Shown here piece by piece: positions 8,664 to 17,929 of a stretch of 64,000 bases of DNA. How positions within the stretch are numbered: the first letter of the stretch is position 1; each line of letters opens with the position of its first letter. Location: contig NZ_AJLE01000001.1 of assembly GCF_000296775.1 (NCBI RefSeq), positions 243,538-307,537 of the forward strand, in the 5' to 3' direction. The notes under the pieces were generated by a model. It searched no databases, was not told the DNA's origin, and worked only from the letters and a program-made list of their open reading frames with translations. The DNA is from Sulfurovum sp. AR. GTDB lineage: Bacteria; Campylobacterota; Campylobacteria; Campylobacterales; Sulfurovaceae. Made by a program: the position numbers and the translations under genes.

Positions 8664-9442
8664 TATTTTTCTTTCTTTTCTTTTTTCGTTGTAAATAGTG
8701 TACCTTTATTATGTACACCCTCTATTAAAAATTCTCTAGCAGTTGTCAGATCATAACCATTACATAAAAACATCTCTCTTTTTTTACTCATAATGTAGTC
8801 AGCTGCTTTGAGTTTTGTTACGATGCCTCCTGTTGCAAACTGTGAGTTTGGTGTATGTTCCTGTGCCAGTTCTTCTTTTTTTATCTCAGTGACCACTTTT
8901 CTGATCTTTGCGTCTGGGTTCTCTTTAGGGTTATCATCATAATACCCATCAATGTCACTTAAGATGACAAGCAGATCAGCACCGGTATAGTAGGTGATGT
9001 GTGCAGAGAGTTGGTCATTATCTCCAAAGAGTTGATCTGGCGTTGTTGAAATATCATTTTCATTGACTATAGGCAAAATATCATTTTTCAGTGTTCTGTC
9101 TATAATGTCCTGAAATATCTTTGTATGCACTCTTGAGTCAAAATCTTCTTCCGTTAAAAGTATCTGAGAAATAGGCACATCATAAATATCAAATTTGTTT
9201 TTATAGGAACTCATAAGTATAGGCTGTCCAACAGAAGCTAACACTTTTTTACTTGTAGGGACACTTCTGTTCAATTTAACTGCTGTATATCCTGCAGCAA
9301 CTGCCCCTGAAGTCACAAGAATAACTTCATATTGTTTTCTGGCTTCAGCAATTAAAGAGGCTAGGTTCAACATCCTCTCTTTTGCTATACTTGTTGTCTC
9401 TGTTAAGACACTGCTTCCTACCTTGATCACTATCCTTTTCAT
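8663..9442 (-). CDS. proB: Glutamate 5-kinase (no PUA domain)
   Basis: A 259-residue amino acid kinase beginning MKRIVIKVGSSVLT, with VTSGAVAAG, LPIVNENDIST, FGDNDQLSAH and the GTGGIVTKLKAA-type segment FATGGIVTKLKAADYI. It phosphorylates glutamate, the committed step of proline synthesis. E. coli ProB has about 367 residues because of a C-terminal PUA domain; that domain is absent here, as in short-form ProBs. It is first of the pro run, about 120 bases after the putP stop. That gap is AT-rich and probably carries the pro promoter. Confidence 0.93.
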   Translation of the reverse strand: MKRIVIKVGSSVLTETTSIAKERMLNLASLIAEARKQYEVILVTSGAVAAGYTAVKLNRSVPTSKKVLASVGQPILMSSYKNKFDIYDVPISQILLTEEDFDSRVHTKIFQDIIDRTLKNDILPIVNENDISTTPDQLFGDNDQLSAHITYYTGADLLVILSDIDGYYDDNPKENPDAKIRKVVTEIKKEELAQEHTPNSQFATGGIVTKLKAADYIMSKKREMFLCNGYDLTTAREFLIEGVHNKGTLFTTKKEKKEK

Positions 9443-9563
9443 TTTTATCCCTTTTTTTTATATACGGTATAGTTCTGTACTCTTATTGTACTGAAACATC
9501 TATCGTTTTGTAAAATTTTTTTGTCCAGTTTTGAAGATCTATGCTAATACGCTTCATTATTTC

Positions 9564-11036
9564 CTATTCATAGTCTAATCGGTTTTGCACTTCATCAAAC
9601 TTTTTAGCTATAGAATCCGGGTTCGATGCGCCATATCTACTAAAGAACAAAATAGCTATCCATGAAAAAACAAATCCAGGAAGCAATTCAAAGATCTCAA
9701 ATATACCACCCTCTAACTCTTTCCAGATGATGACAGTCAAAGCACCCATTACCATACCTGCGATCGCACCGAACTTTGTAATGTTACGGTTATAGAGACT
9801 CAATATAATGAGCGGTCCAAAAGCGGCACCAAATCCTGCCCAGGCATATGATACGAGTTTAAGGACACTGGAGTTCTCATCTGTGGATAAATACCATGCG
9901 ATAACTGCGATCAAGATCACTGTGGCACGCCCGATCCAGACAAGTTCTTTGTTACTGGCCTCTTTATGTAGGATCGCGTGGTATACATCTCTGGTCAGCA
10001 CAGAAGAGGATACCAGCAGTTGTGAGTCGATTGTACTCATGATGGCCGCAAGTATCGCAGCCAGTAAAAAACCTGCGATCCAAGGGTTAAAAACAAGCTG
10101 GGAGAGTAAGATAAAGATCTTTTCACTGTCTGCCAGATCAATGCTGTTCGCTGCGACATAGGCAAAGCCGAAAAAACCGACGCTTAAAGAACCGATGATG
10201 GATAAAATCATCCAGCTCATTCCGATGGTTTTGGCTTTATGTGTCTCGTTTTCATCTCTGATCGACATAAATCTCACAAGAATATGAGGCTGTCCAAAAT
10301 AGCCTAACCCCCATGTAAGCAGTGATATCACAGAGATAAGAGAGACACCGCTGACCATGTTAAGATGTGATGGTTCTAAGGATTCTATCGCTGTGATGGC
10401 ACTGGTGATCCCGCCAAGTTCAGTGACAACCACGAGCGGTGTGATCACAAGCGCCAGCATCATCAAAATACCCTGAATAAAATCTGTCCAGCTTACGGCA
10501 TTATAGCCTCCTAGAAAGGTATAGGAAACGATCACAAAACTTCCTATAAGCAGTGCATCTGAATATGCGATGTTAAATGTTGCCTCAAAAAGCTTTGCTC
10601 CCCCTACAAGCCCAGATGAAGTATAAAGCGTGTAAAAAATCAAGATCACCACTGCAGTAACCACCCGGAGTATATGTCCGTTATCTTCAAAACGGTTTGC
10701 CAGGTAATCCGGGATCGTAATGGAATCGTTCAGATGATGCGTGTAGACTCTAAGCGGCTTTGCGACATAATGCCAGTTAAGATAGGCACCTATAATAAGC
10801 CCCACTGCGATCCAACTACCGACGATTCCATCACTATACATCATACCAGGAAGCCCAAGAAGTAGCCACCCACTCATATCAGATGCGCCTGCACTCAGGG
10901 CAGTCACACTGGGGTTGAGACCGCGTCCACCTAACACATAGTCACTCAGATCATTGGTTTTAAAGTAAAAATAAAACCCTATTGCCAGCATCACCAGCAT
11001 ATAGCCTATAAATGATATGATTATTTCTATCTGCAT
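9564..11036 (-). CDS. putP: Sodium/proline symporter
   Basis: A 490-residue sodium:solute symporter with about 12-13 hydrophobic segments. PutP signatures are LGGRGLNPSVTALSAGASDMSGWLLLGLPG near the N-terminus, GLGYFGQPHILVRFMSIRDE and AAILAAIMSTIDSQLLVSSSVLTRD. It imports proline with sodium across the inner membrane. It lies 2 bases after putA on the same strand, so uptake and oxidation are one operon. Confidence 0.95.
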   Translation of the reverse strand: MQIEIIISFIGYMLVMLAIGFYFYFKTNDLSDYVLGGRGLNPSVTALSAGASDMSGWLLLGLPGMMYSDGIVGSWIAVGLIIGAYLNWHYVAKPLRVYTHHLNDSITIPDYLANRFEDNGHILRVVTAVVILIFYTLYTSSGLVGGAKLFEATFNIAYSDALLIGSFVIVSYTFLGGYNAVSWTDFIQGILMMLALVITPLVVVTELGGITSAITAIESLEPSHLNMVSGVSLISVISLLTWGLGYFGQPHILVRFMSIRDENETHKAKTIGMSWMILSIIGSLSVGFFGFAYVAANSIDLADSEKIFILLSQLVFNPWIAGFLLAAILAAIMSTIDSQLLVSSSVLTRDVYHAILHKEASNKELVWIGRATVILIAVIAWYLSTDENSSVLKLVSYAWAGFGAAFGPLIILSLYNRNITKFGAIAGMVMGALTVIIWKELEGGIFEIFELLPGFVFSWIAILFFSRYGASNPDSIAKKFDEVQNRLDYE

Positions 11037-11038
11037 AT

Positions 11039-14000
11039 TTAAATCTCCTCGAATTTGATACTTTGAATACCAAGATTTCCGTATCTGTGATAAGAGTTTG
11101 AGATACTCTGCTCTATAAAGTAGTGCATCAGTTCAAGTCTGCCGTGAGATACAAAGTTGTCACTGGCTATATAGATCGCTTTATCGGCGATCGCATTGTA
11201 GATAGTGTCGCTTACATTATCCGGATGCAGGAATCTTACTCGTTGTACTTCAGGTATCTTCTTTATCAGTGCATCTTCATCATCTCGGGCAAACGTGTCC
11301 TCTTGCCCGATAAAAGAGTGCTGTTTGGATTCAAGCCAGATCAGTTCGGCTTTACGAGATCTTTCCGGTATAGAGATATGAAGCTGTGCCCCTATCATCT
11401 TGATGGCCATGATTGTTGTGAGTATCTCATCAAGTTCATCTTTCTCTTCGATCCTAAGCAGTACATTCTTCACAGGAAGATAACGGATAATATTGCTCTC
11501 TCCCCTGATATGTGCATAGTCATGCTCTTTTAAAAACTCAACCTCGTACCAATGTGTAAAGTGGCACATATGTCTCAGTGCAGCTTCACACTCATCATTA
11601 AAAACTGTATCTCTTGTAAGGAGCACTCTCATTTGATCTAAAAACCGGCTTGAACATGATTCATAAAGATTGGTCTCATGATATTCAAGATTCATAAACT
11701 GACTGACATAGTTGAAACCGCCTGCTTTTTTACCGCTTCCTATTGCAGATTTTCTCATACCGCCAAAAGGCTGGCGTGTTACGATCGCACCTGTCGTGAC
11801 ACGGTTGATATAGAGATTCCCTGCAATGATCCGTTCTTTCCAGTAATCCTGCTCTCTTTTATCCAAGGATTCTATACCCGAGGTCAAACCGTAGCCTGTT
11901 GCATTGACTATGTCGATGGCATCATCCAGGTCTTCAGCACACATGACACTTAGCACGGGGCCAAAAAGCTCATTCATATGACAAAAATCATTTCTCTTTG
12001 TTCCCCATCTTACAGATGGTGTAAGCATATAAGGATTGCCTCTGTCCGCGTAATCCGGTTTGACCAGCCACTCTTCGCCCTCAGCAAGATAGGAGAGGGC
12101 CTCTTTAAGTTCACCTGAGGGAAGATTTGACAAGGTACCGATCCGGTTGGAAAAATCCCAAACAGAGCCCGTTTTCAGTGATTCGACCGCCTCTTTGATC
12201 GTCTGTTTAAATGCTTCATCGTTAAATAGCTCTTTTTCAAGTACCAGCAGTGAGGTGGCTGAACACTTTTGTCCAGAGTTGTGAAAGGCGGATACGATCA
12301 CATTTTTAATCGCCTGGTCACGGTCGGCTAAAGCAGTGACAATCGTCGCATCCTTACCACCGGTTTCAGCACTCAGTGCTATATCCGGACGGGATTTAAT
12401 GATGTTGTAAGCCGTCTTTTCACCTCCTGTAAAGATTGTAAAATCGATATCTCTGCTGGGGATCATATGTTCACCTACTACAGAACCGCGGCCTGGGATG
12501 AACTGGAGTGTATTTTTACTGATACCTGCATCCCAAAAACATTGACACAAACGGTACCCGCAAAGAATAGAGTCTTCTGCAGGCTTTAAGATGACCGTAT
12601 TTCCTGCAGCCAGTGATGCGGCGATGCCGCCTACCGGAATGGCGATAGGAAAGTTCCATGGGCTGATCACCAGACCCACACCTTTACCTGTGGCTTCAAC
12701 ACCTGTAAGACCTGATATCTTTGCTACACTGTAAGGGTAAAAGTTTGCAAAGTCTATCGCTTCACTGACCTCTACGTCCGTTTCAGTGAACACTTTTCCC
12801 ACTTCTGCAGCGGCCACTCCTATAAGGTCTGCTCTTGCGACTCTGATCTCATGTGCTACATCCATCAGGATCTTTTGTCTTTGCTCTACTGTCAGTGTTC
12901 TCCAGCCATCCGGGTCTTTTTTTGCTGTTGCAATGGCTTTTTTCATATCTTCATGTGTTGCTTCTGCATAGCGTCCTGCCAGCTTCTTCTCGTGGTACTG
13001 GCTCTTGTCTATTACATCCACATGCAGATCTCTTTGCACAATCTCACCGCTAACAACGGGATATGCGTTAAATCCACCTACTTCTCCGATATTCTGCCAC
13101 TTATTACGGATCTTTTCTGCCCACTCTCTGTTTGCTTGGAGCACAAAGTCTGTATCCGGCTCATTCTCAAAATGATAGCGTTTCACATCAATTGTTTCTT
13201 TGACGATCTCTTTATTCCTATCTTGTGTTCTGTAGGGTTTCTGATCAACAGTTGCCATAAGTGCCAGTGCATCGTCGTAACTTTTGACCAAAATATCCCA
13301 TGCAGGGGTATCGACCTTAAGGCCGAAACTGTGTCGTAAAAAGTTCTGTTCTGCGGTGTTTTCATCAAATCTTCTTACCAGATAGGCGATGGCATTGGTA
13401 AAGGTCTCTTTTGTCGCAGTCGGCGCATAGAGGATCACATTCAAACCTTGCTCTTTGAGCACCTGGTAGGCTGCCTCACTCATCCCTTCAAGCATCTCTG
13501 CAGTGACATATTTTTCTACTTTTCTCTCTTTGGCCAAAAGCATAGCTAATGCATGGTCAAACAGATTGTGCGATGCGACACCGGTATGTACATAAGGTGC
13601 TACGTCCGGGTCAAGTAAAAAGTTCATCGCAATTTTATAGTTTGCATCAGATTCTGCTTTCGAGACGTAGGTGACATTCGGCCAGCCTCTGAGAGATGCT
13701 TCGGTCAGTTCCATCTCCTGGTTTGCACCTTTGACTATACGGATCTTGATAGGTGCACCACCGCTTTGCACTCTTTTTTTAGCCCAAGCATAGAGCTCTT
13801 TGATATGTATCATAGCATCGGGCATGTAAGTCTGGATCACGATGCCTGCATGAAGGTTTTTATAGGCATCCATCTCTAAAACCGTTTTGAATGCATCGAT
13901 AGTCATCTGGATATCTCTATACTCTTCCATATCAAGATTGACAAACTTATAGTATTCCTTACCGTCCTTATCCAGATAGGTATTTTCCATGGCGGCACTA

Positions 14001-14623
14001 TACACTTTTTGTAATTGCTCGGATATGTGACGTATGTTGTTCTCATGGGCATGTGGAATGATCTGTGAAAAAAGGTTCGATATTTTAATAGAAAGATAAT
14101 CGACATCAGGATTTTGAAGCAGTTTGATATATTTCTCTACTCGTTTTTCTGCTTCTTGCTTGCTTAGGACGATCTCTCCGATCACATTGATGTTGACTCT
14201 GGTACCCTCTTTTTTTCTTTTGTGCATATGCTTTGAGAGCACAGGATCCTCTCCTTGAATGACAATGGCACTGATATCATTTCTGAGGTATTTGACAAAA
14301 AGAGGAATGGAGATGGAAGTAAGATAGATCCCAACATCGCGAAACAGCCAGATCAGGATCTGTTCAAACTGGGAAAAGAAGTCTGTGCTTTTATATTTTT
14401 CGAATATATACTCCAGCTGCTCTGCAACCCTGTCAGGATCGTTAGAACGAAAGCTTTGGTCCAGTAGTTCGATAAGGAAAATTTTGTTCACAGGATTTTT
14501 CAACATTTTTAACATCATCTCGTGAAAATCTTGCTCTTGACCCTTGCGTGAAACCTGTATTTTCTTTTGCCATTGATAGGCAACTTCTTTTACATCCTGT
14601 GCAATTTTTTCTGGTATGTTCAA
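11039..14623 (-). CDS. putA: Bifunctional proline dehydrogenase / P5C dehydrogenase
   Basis: A 1194-residue protein. The N-terminal half is a proline dehydrogenase barrel (IRIVKGANQEMELTEA, ASHNLFDHA, RRFDENTAEQNFLRHSFG). The next part, about residues 540-990, is an aldehyde dehydrogenase with ISPWNFPIAIPVGG, ETGGKDATIV and the catalytic Cys in NSGQKCSATS. The last 200 residues are a less-defined C-terminal domain. It oxidises proline through P5C to glutamate, giving electrons to quinone and NAD. No ribbon-helix-helix DNA-binding domain is visible at the N-terminus, so unlike E. coli PutA it should not repress itself; the divergent MerR-like gene is the candidate regulator. Confidence 0.95.
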   Translation of the reverse strand: MNIPEKIAQDVKEVAYQWQKKIQVSRKGQEQDFHEMMLKMLKNPVNKIFLIELLDQSFRSNDPDRVAEQLEYIFEKYKSTDFFSQFEQILIWLFRDVGIYLTSISIPLFVKYLRNDISAIVIQGEDPVLSKHMHKRKKEGTRVNINVIGEIVLSKQEAEKRVEKYIKLLQNPDVDYLSIKISNLFSQIIPHAHENNIRHISEQLQKVYSAAMENTYLDKDGKEYYKFVNLDMEEYRDIQMTIDAFKTVLEMDAYKNLHAGIVIQTYMPDAMIHIKELYAWAKKRVQSGGAPIKIRIVKGANQEMELTEASLRGWPNVTYVSKAESDANYKIAMNFLLDPDVAPYVHTGVASHNLFDHALAMLLAKERKVEKYVTAEMLEGMSEAAYQVLKEQGLNVILYAPTATKETFTNAIAYLVRRFDENTAEQNFLRHSFGLKVDTPAWDILVKSYDDALALMATVDQKPYRTQDRNKEIVKETIDVKRYHFENEPDTDFVLQANREWAEKIRNKWQNIGEVGGFNAYPVVSGEIVQRDLHVDVIDKSQYHEKKLAGRYAEATHEDMKKAIATAKKDPDGWRTLTVEQRQKILMDVAHEIRVARADLIGVAAAEVGKVFTETDVEVSEAIDFANFYPYSVAKISGLTGVEATGKGVGLVISPWNFPIAIPVGGIAASLAAGNTVILKPAEDSILCGYRLCQCFWDAGISKNTLQFIPGRGSVVGEHMIPSRDIDFTIFTGGEKTAYNIIKSRPDIALSAETGGKDATIVTALADRDQAIKNVIVSAFHNSGQKCSATSLLVLEKELFNDEAFKQTIKEAVESLKTGSVWDFSNRIGTLSNLPSGELKEALSYLAEGEEWLVKPDYADRGNPYMLTPSVRWGTKRNDFCHMNELFGPVLSVMCAEDLDDAIDIVNATGYGLTSGIESLDKREQDYWKERIIAGNLYINRVTTGAIVTRQPFGGMRKSAIGSGKKAGGFNYVSQFMNLEYHETNLYESCSSRFLDQMRVLLTRDTVFNDECEAALRHMCHFTHWYEVEFLKEHDYAHIRGESNIIRYLPVKNVLLRIEEKDELDEILTTIMAIKMIGAQLHISIPERSRKAELIWLESKQHSFIGQEDTFARDDEDALIKKIPEVQRVRFLHPDNVSDTIYNAIADKAIYIASDNFVSHGRLELMHYFIEQSISNSYHRYGNLGIQSIKFEEI

Positions 14624-14750
14624 GTTGTTTTTCTCCCTTTTTAGAATTATTTATCAGCTATTTTTTCATAGGCTATATATCTATTATAGACAGATTTGAA
14701 TAGTTTTTTAGATTTTTTGGATAAATAATTTCATTTTAATTTTTCACATC

Positions 14751-14799
14751 ATTATATGTAAATATTTAACAAATAATAGGTTAAATATTTACATATAAT
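14751..14799. promoter_or_regulatory. Perfect 20-bp inverted repeat, putative operator between putA and merR-like gene
   Basis: The 300-base AT-rich gap 14624-14923 between divergent genes holds a perfect 20-base inverted repeat: left arm 14751-14770 (ATTATATGTAAATATTTAAC), 9-base spacer, right arm 14780-14799. Each arm contains its own 10-base palindrome TAAATATTTA (14759-14768 and 14782-14791), centred 23 bp apart, about two helical turns. This fits two dimer sites on one DNA face. Further AT-rich near-repeats such as GTTAATATATATAAT follow near 14847. The likely binder is the MerR-like protein encoded next door (inference). Confidence 0.65.
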
Positions 14800-14923
14800 A
14801 CGTACTATATTAACATATTTATATTACTAAATACTTAAATAAATTGTTAATATATATAATAAAGTGTATGCTGTTTAATTCTAAATAGTGTAAAATATTA
14901 TAAACAGATAAAAGGGGAAAACA

Positions 14924-15262
14924 TTGGCATTAGTAGATAATAAAAAAGACATATTGCCATTGAGTAGTATTGCAGAACTCTTAACCACAAAAATAAGAAC
15001 GCTGAAGATGTATGAAGAGAAAGGTTTACTTCCACCTAAAGAGGAGAATAAAAAGCTCTATTCTATCGATGATGTAAAATTTATTGCTTTTACGCATTAT
15101 TTGGCTAGTGTTAAAAAAATCAATGCAAACGGTATCAAATATATATTGGAAATGCTGCATACCAATATGGATGAACAGAACAGAGATACTTTTTTAGACC
15201 TGGTTGAAAAAAAGATGGAACAACTATCGGGAATTGACATTAAAGATGTGGAGACGATGTAG
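14924..15262 (+). CDS. MerR-family transcriptional regulator
   Basis: A 112-residue protein with an N-terminal winged helix-turn-helix: LSSIAELLTTKIRTLKMYEEKGLLPPKEENKKLYSIDDVKFIAFTHYL, matching the MerR/HspR recognition helix and the ordered Y-E-x-x-G-L-L-P pattern. The C-terminal part is a short helix for dimerisation, with no cysteine effector motif. The start is TTG at 14924, with AAAGGGGAAA seven bases upstream and no in-frame ATG near. Divergent to putA, it is a good candidate for controlling proline use; the effector cannot be read from sequence. Confidence 0.75.
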   Translation: MALVDNKKDILPLSSIAELLTTKIRTLKMYEEKGLLPPKEENKKLYSIDDVKFIAFTHYLASVKKINANGIKYILEMLHTNMDEQNRDTFLDLVEKKMEQLSGIDIKDVETM

Positions 15263-15298
15263 AACTATTACGAACTGTTTGTTATCTCTGATATGAGA

Positions 15299-15316
15299 CC
15301 ACTCTAAAGAGAGTGG
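15299..15316. terminator. Hairpin between convergent merR-like and nitroreductase genes
   Basis: A perfect 7-bp stem CCACTCT/AGAGTGG with the 4-base loop AAAG lies in the short gap between convergent stop codons. There is no long U-tract on either strand, so efficiency is uncertain. Confidence 0.5.
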
Positions 15317-15326
15317 ATAAAGGATC

Positions 15327-15956
15327 TTACTTTATAAACTCAACCACTTCGTCAAAAGGAACTCTTAGCTGAGTGGATTGTGCATTGAGTCTGTAGCCAA
15401 ATGGCACGATAACAGCTACTTGGTATTTGCTTGTATCCAGGCCTAACACCTCTTCTACATTCTCTTTTTCAAAACCTTCTATAGGACAAGAGTCTATCCC
15501 TATAAAAGCAGCAGCAGTCATCATATTTCCCAAAGCAATGTAGCTTTGTCTGGCTGTCCATGCATAGATATTCTCATCTGTGCTCAGTGTTTTTTTCAAG
15601 TGTTTGGCATAGATATCCATATAAAAATCAAGTGTTTCCTGAGGCATGTCGCGTCGCATGAATCTCTTTTTAGGTATACCGCTCTCAACTTTGACATTTT
15701 CGATGCCTGCAAGTATGATGACAAGATGAGAACAAGAGGTGATCTGGACTTGATCCCAGCAGTAAGGTCTGAGTTTCGCTTTTAGATCCTCATTGGTGAT
15801 GACAAGAAATTTCCATGCTTCCATACCAAAAGAGGAAGGTGATTTTCTTCCTGCTTCCAAGATGTAATGCATCTCTTCATCACTAATCTTTTTGTTTTCG
15901 TCAAATACTTTACAGGCATGTCTGAAATGCATTGCTTTGGTAAAATCATTTTGCAT
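15327..15956 (-). CDS. NAD(P)H-dependent nitroreductase-family flavoprotein
   Basis: A 209-residue protein of the NfsB-like FMN nitroreductase family. N-terminal AMHFRHACKVFDENKKISDEEMHYILEAGRKSPSSFGMEAWKFLVI is the FMN-binding start, and the C-terminal half holds YIALGNMMTAAAFIGIDSCPIEGF. It would reduce nitro compounds or quinones with NAD(P)H in the cytoplasm; the natural substrate is unknown. The ATG at 15956 is followed upstream by AAGGATAAACC, a fair ribosome site. Confidence 0.88.
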   Translation of the reverse strand: MQNDFTKAMHFRHACKVFDENKKISDEEMHYILEAGRKSPSSFGMEAWKFLVITNEDLKAKLRPYCWDQVQITSCSHLVIILAGIENVKVESGIPKKRFMRRDMPQETLDFYMDIYAKHLKKTLSTDENIYAWTARQSYIALGNMMTAAAFIGIDSCPIEGFEKENVEEVLGLDTSKYQVAVIVPFGYRLNAQSTQLRVPFDEVVEFIK

Positions 15957-16084
15957 GGTTTATCCTTTTTTATCTAGGGTGATAGGTTATTCTATAGGCG
16001 TATAGTATCAAGATTTATCTTGAAAAAGCTAAATAGTATTCTAATATAAATTACCCTATGATATGTAAAAAAGAAGGAGAAAAG

Positions 16085-16615
16085 ATGCGATATCTATGGA
16101 TAGTGATGATACTAGGCTCATTTTTAGAGGCCGAGAGTTTTACTTTGGAGAGTGAGACGCTCAAAGGACAGCTGGTGAAAGCTCAGGAGTTTGATGGGTT
16201 TGGGTGTAATGGTCAAAATATCTCTCCGGAACTGCACTGGAGTCATGCACCCAAAGGTACAAAAAGTTTTGCGCTCACTGTGTATGATCCTGATGCACCT
16301 ACGGGCAGCGGATGGTGGCACTGGTTGATCGTGAACATTCCAGCGGGTACCCATAAGATCTCTGCAGATGCTTCAGCGAAAAAAACACTCCCAAAAGGTG
16401 CATTGGAAACAACGACTGATTATGGTCATGCAGGTTTTGGCGGGGCCTGTCCGCCACAGGGAGACAAAGCACACCGTTATGTCTTTACGATACATGCTTT
16501 GGATGTTGAGAGTTTACCTGTAAAAGCAGAGAGTAAAAGTGCAGTGGTGGGTTTTATGATCAACAAACATACGATCCAAAAAGCTTCTATGATCTCTTAT
16601 TATCAAAGAGATTGA
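16085..16615 (+). CDS. YbhB/YbcL (Raf kinase inhibitor-like, PEBP) family protein, exported
   Basis: A 176-residue protein with a short N-terminal hydrophobic signal-like segment (MRYLWIVMILGSFLEAESF) and the PEBP fold: GQNISPELHWSHAPKGTKSFALTVYDPDAPTGSGWWHWLIVNIPA, plus GHAGFGGACPPQGDKAHRYVF. Bacterial members bind small anionic ligands, but function is poorly known. The chosen ATG at 16085 has AGGAGAAAAG directly before it; an earlier in-frame ATG (16058) lacks a site and would spoil the signal peptide. Its end overlaps the convergent cutA by 13 bases. Confidence 0.85.
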   Translation: MRYLWIVMILGSFLEAESFTLESETLKGQLVKAQEFDGFGCNGQNISPELHWSHAPKGTKSFALTVYDPDAPTGSGWWHWLIVNIPAGTHKISADASAKKTLPKGALETTTDYGHAGFGGACPPQGDKAHRYVFTIHALDVESLPVKAESKSAVVGFMINKHTIQKASMISYYQRD

Positions 16616-16938
16616 ATGTTCGTGGTTTCCTCTTCGATCCATTGAAGGTAGTCTAGGTTTCCACCTGCCATGGATACCATGATGATCTCAGGCATGTCAT
16701 AGGTATGCAGCTGCTCGATCTCTGTTTGAATTGTTTCAAAGAGGGATCTTCTGGTTTTCATCTGAAGGTGTATCTCTTCAGACTGCATGATTTTTCCTTC
16801 CCAATGGTACGCGCTTTGTATGGTTGTAGATTGTACACAGGCAACCAGTTTCTTTTCCAAGAGTAGACGTGTGATGAGATCGGCATTCTCTTGAGAATCT
16901 GTAGTAGTCGTGATGATACAGTAATCAGAGGCTTCCAT
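16603..16938 (-). CDS. cutA: CutA1 divalent-ion tolerance protein
   Basis: A 111-residue trimeric ferredoxin-like protein with signatures ADLITRLLLEKKLVACVQ, SAYHWEGKIMQSEEIHLQMKT and YDMPEIIMVSMAGGNLDYLQWI. CutA is a widespread, very stable protein linked to copper tolerance, though its exact role is unresolved. Its start overlaps the end of the phosphatase gene on the same strand by 14 bases, so the two are co-transcribed. Confidence 0.93.
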   Translation of the reverse strand: MEASDYCIITTTTDSQENADLITRLLLEKKLVACVQSTTIQSAYHWEGKIMQSEEIHLQMKTRRSLFETIQTEIEQLHTYDMPEIIMVSMAGGNLDYLQWIEEETTNIQSL

Positions 16939-17380
16939 TTTCTACCTTTTCCATAAAATCTTCTACACATACGGAAACCATATTGTAGACATGATCAAAC
17001 CCTTCAAATCCTTCAAAGAAGTAAGGATCAGGGACATCTCCCCCCTGATAGTCTCCAAAGTCACCTAAAAGATAGACATTGCTAAATCCAAAGGCTTCCA
17101 AATCGGATTTGTTCTGTTTATCCATGGCTACAATATAGTTAAATGATGTGATGTCCTCTTGTATTATAGGACGGGAATGTTGTTGACTGATATCAATATT
17201 GTACTGCTTCGCAACCTTAATAGAGTGTTCACAGGGTGCTTCCCCCTTATGCCAATCACTTGTCCCGGCTGAATCGATGAAAAGTTCAAGTCTTTTAGTG
17301 TTGACGATATGCTCCGCTACACCATGTGCTAGAGGACTGCGACAGATGTTTCCTAAGCATACAAATAATATACGATCCAT
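16925..17380 (-). CDS. Low-molecular-weight protein tyrosine phosphatase
   Basis: A 151-residue protein beginning MDRILFVCLGNICRSPLAHG: the P-loop C-L-G-N-I-C-R-S is the catalytic CX5R motif at residues 8-15. The general-acid Asp lies in VPDPYFFEG. It hydrolyses phosphotyrosine or small phosphate esters, and can include arsenate-reductase-like members; none is indicated here. The ATG at 17380 has AAGGAGAAGT upstream; the longer open frame to 17476 would run into the rlmH promoter. Confidence 0.92.
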   Translation of the reverse strand: MDRILFVCLGNICRSPLAHGVAEHIVNTKRLELFIDSAGTSDWHKGEAPCEHSIKVAKQYNIDISQQHSRPIIQEDITSFNYIVAMDKQNKSDLEAFGFSNVYLLGDFGDYQGGDVPDPYFFEGFEGFDHVYNMVSVCVEDFMEKVENGSL

Positions 17381-17456
17381 ACTTCTCCTTTTAACTCTAT
17401 AGTGTACAATACCAAAAATATTATGAAAAATACATCTAAAATGAAAGAGTATTCCT

Positions 17457-17918
17457 ATGAAGATCAATGTCATCATTATCGATAAAAAAGGAAAAGATAA
17501 CCTCTATGCCGGTTTGATAGAGCATTATAAAAAGATTGCTAAACCTTTTGCAAAAGTAGAAGTCATCGAAGTATTTGACAAAGAAATAGCCAAGGCACAG
17601 GATATTTCACCTGAAGCTGCTCAAAAATCATACACTAAAGCACTGGAAAAGTATTTGGATTCTGGTATAAATATAGCGTTAGATCCCTCTTCGAAAGAAG
17701 TAGATAGTCATGAATTTGCAAATTTGCTTAAGGATAGCGTTCAGGTGAACCTCTTTATTGGCGGTGCATACGGCTTTGAGAGGGATTTTTTAACTAAATG
17801 TAATAATTCAATATCATTTGGTAAAATTACGCTTTCACATAAACTTGTGAAAGTTGTATTGATGGAACAGATCTTTAGAGGTTTGACCATTAATCATAAT
17901 CACCCATATCATAAATAG
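17457..17918 (+). CDS. rlmH: 23S rRNA (pseudouridine-1915-N3)-methyltransferase RlmH
   Basis: A 153-residue SPOUT methyltransferase with the knot motif LFIGGAYGFERDFLTKCNNSISFGKITLSHKLVKVVLMEQIFRG and the conserved end NHNHPYHK. It methylates pseudouridine 1915 in helix 69 of 23S rRNA. It starts 77 bases from the divergent phosphatase gene and is followed after 11 bases by the DksA-like gene. Confidence 0.95.
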   Translation: MKINVIIIDKKGKDNLYAGLIEHYKKIAKPFAKVEVIEVFDKEIAKAQDISPEAAQKSYTKALEKYLDSGINIALDPSSKEVDSHEFANLLKDSVQVNLFIGGAYGFERDFLTKCNNSISFGKITLSHKLVKVVLMEQIFRGLTINHNHPYHK

Positions 17919-17929
17919 GACAACATTAA

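Noticed and set aside
9610..9640. A GGTTCGA-like T-loop sequence suggesting a tRNA
   Set aside because: It lies inside putP coding sequence and no acceptor or anticodon stem can be built around it.
14751..14799. Reading the long inverted repeat as a transposon end or a terminator
   Set aside because: No transposase or target duplication is near, it is extremely AT-rich without a T-run, and it lies between divergent promoters, which fits an operator better.
16925..17380. Calling the small phosphatase an arsenate reductase because of the arsenic-like genes elsewhere
   Set aside because: It lies 40 kb from the ArsR cassette, and its D-P-Y general-acid motif is that of ordinary low-Mr tyrosine phosphatases.
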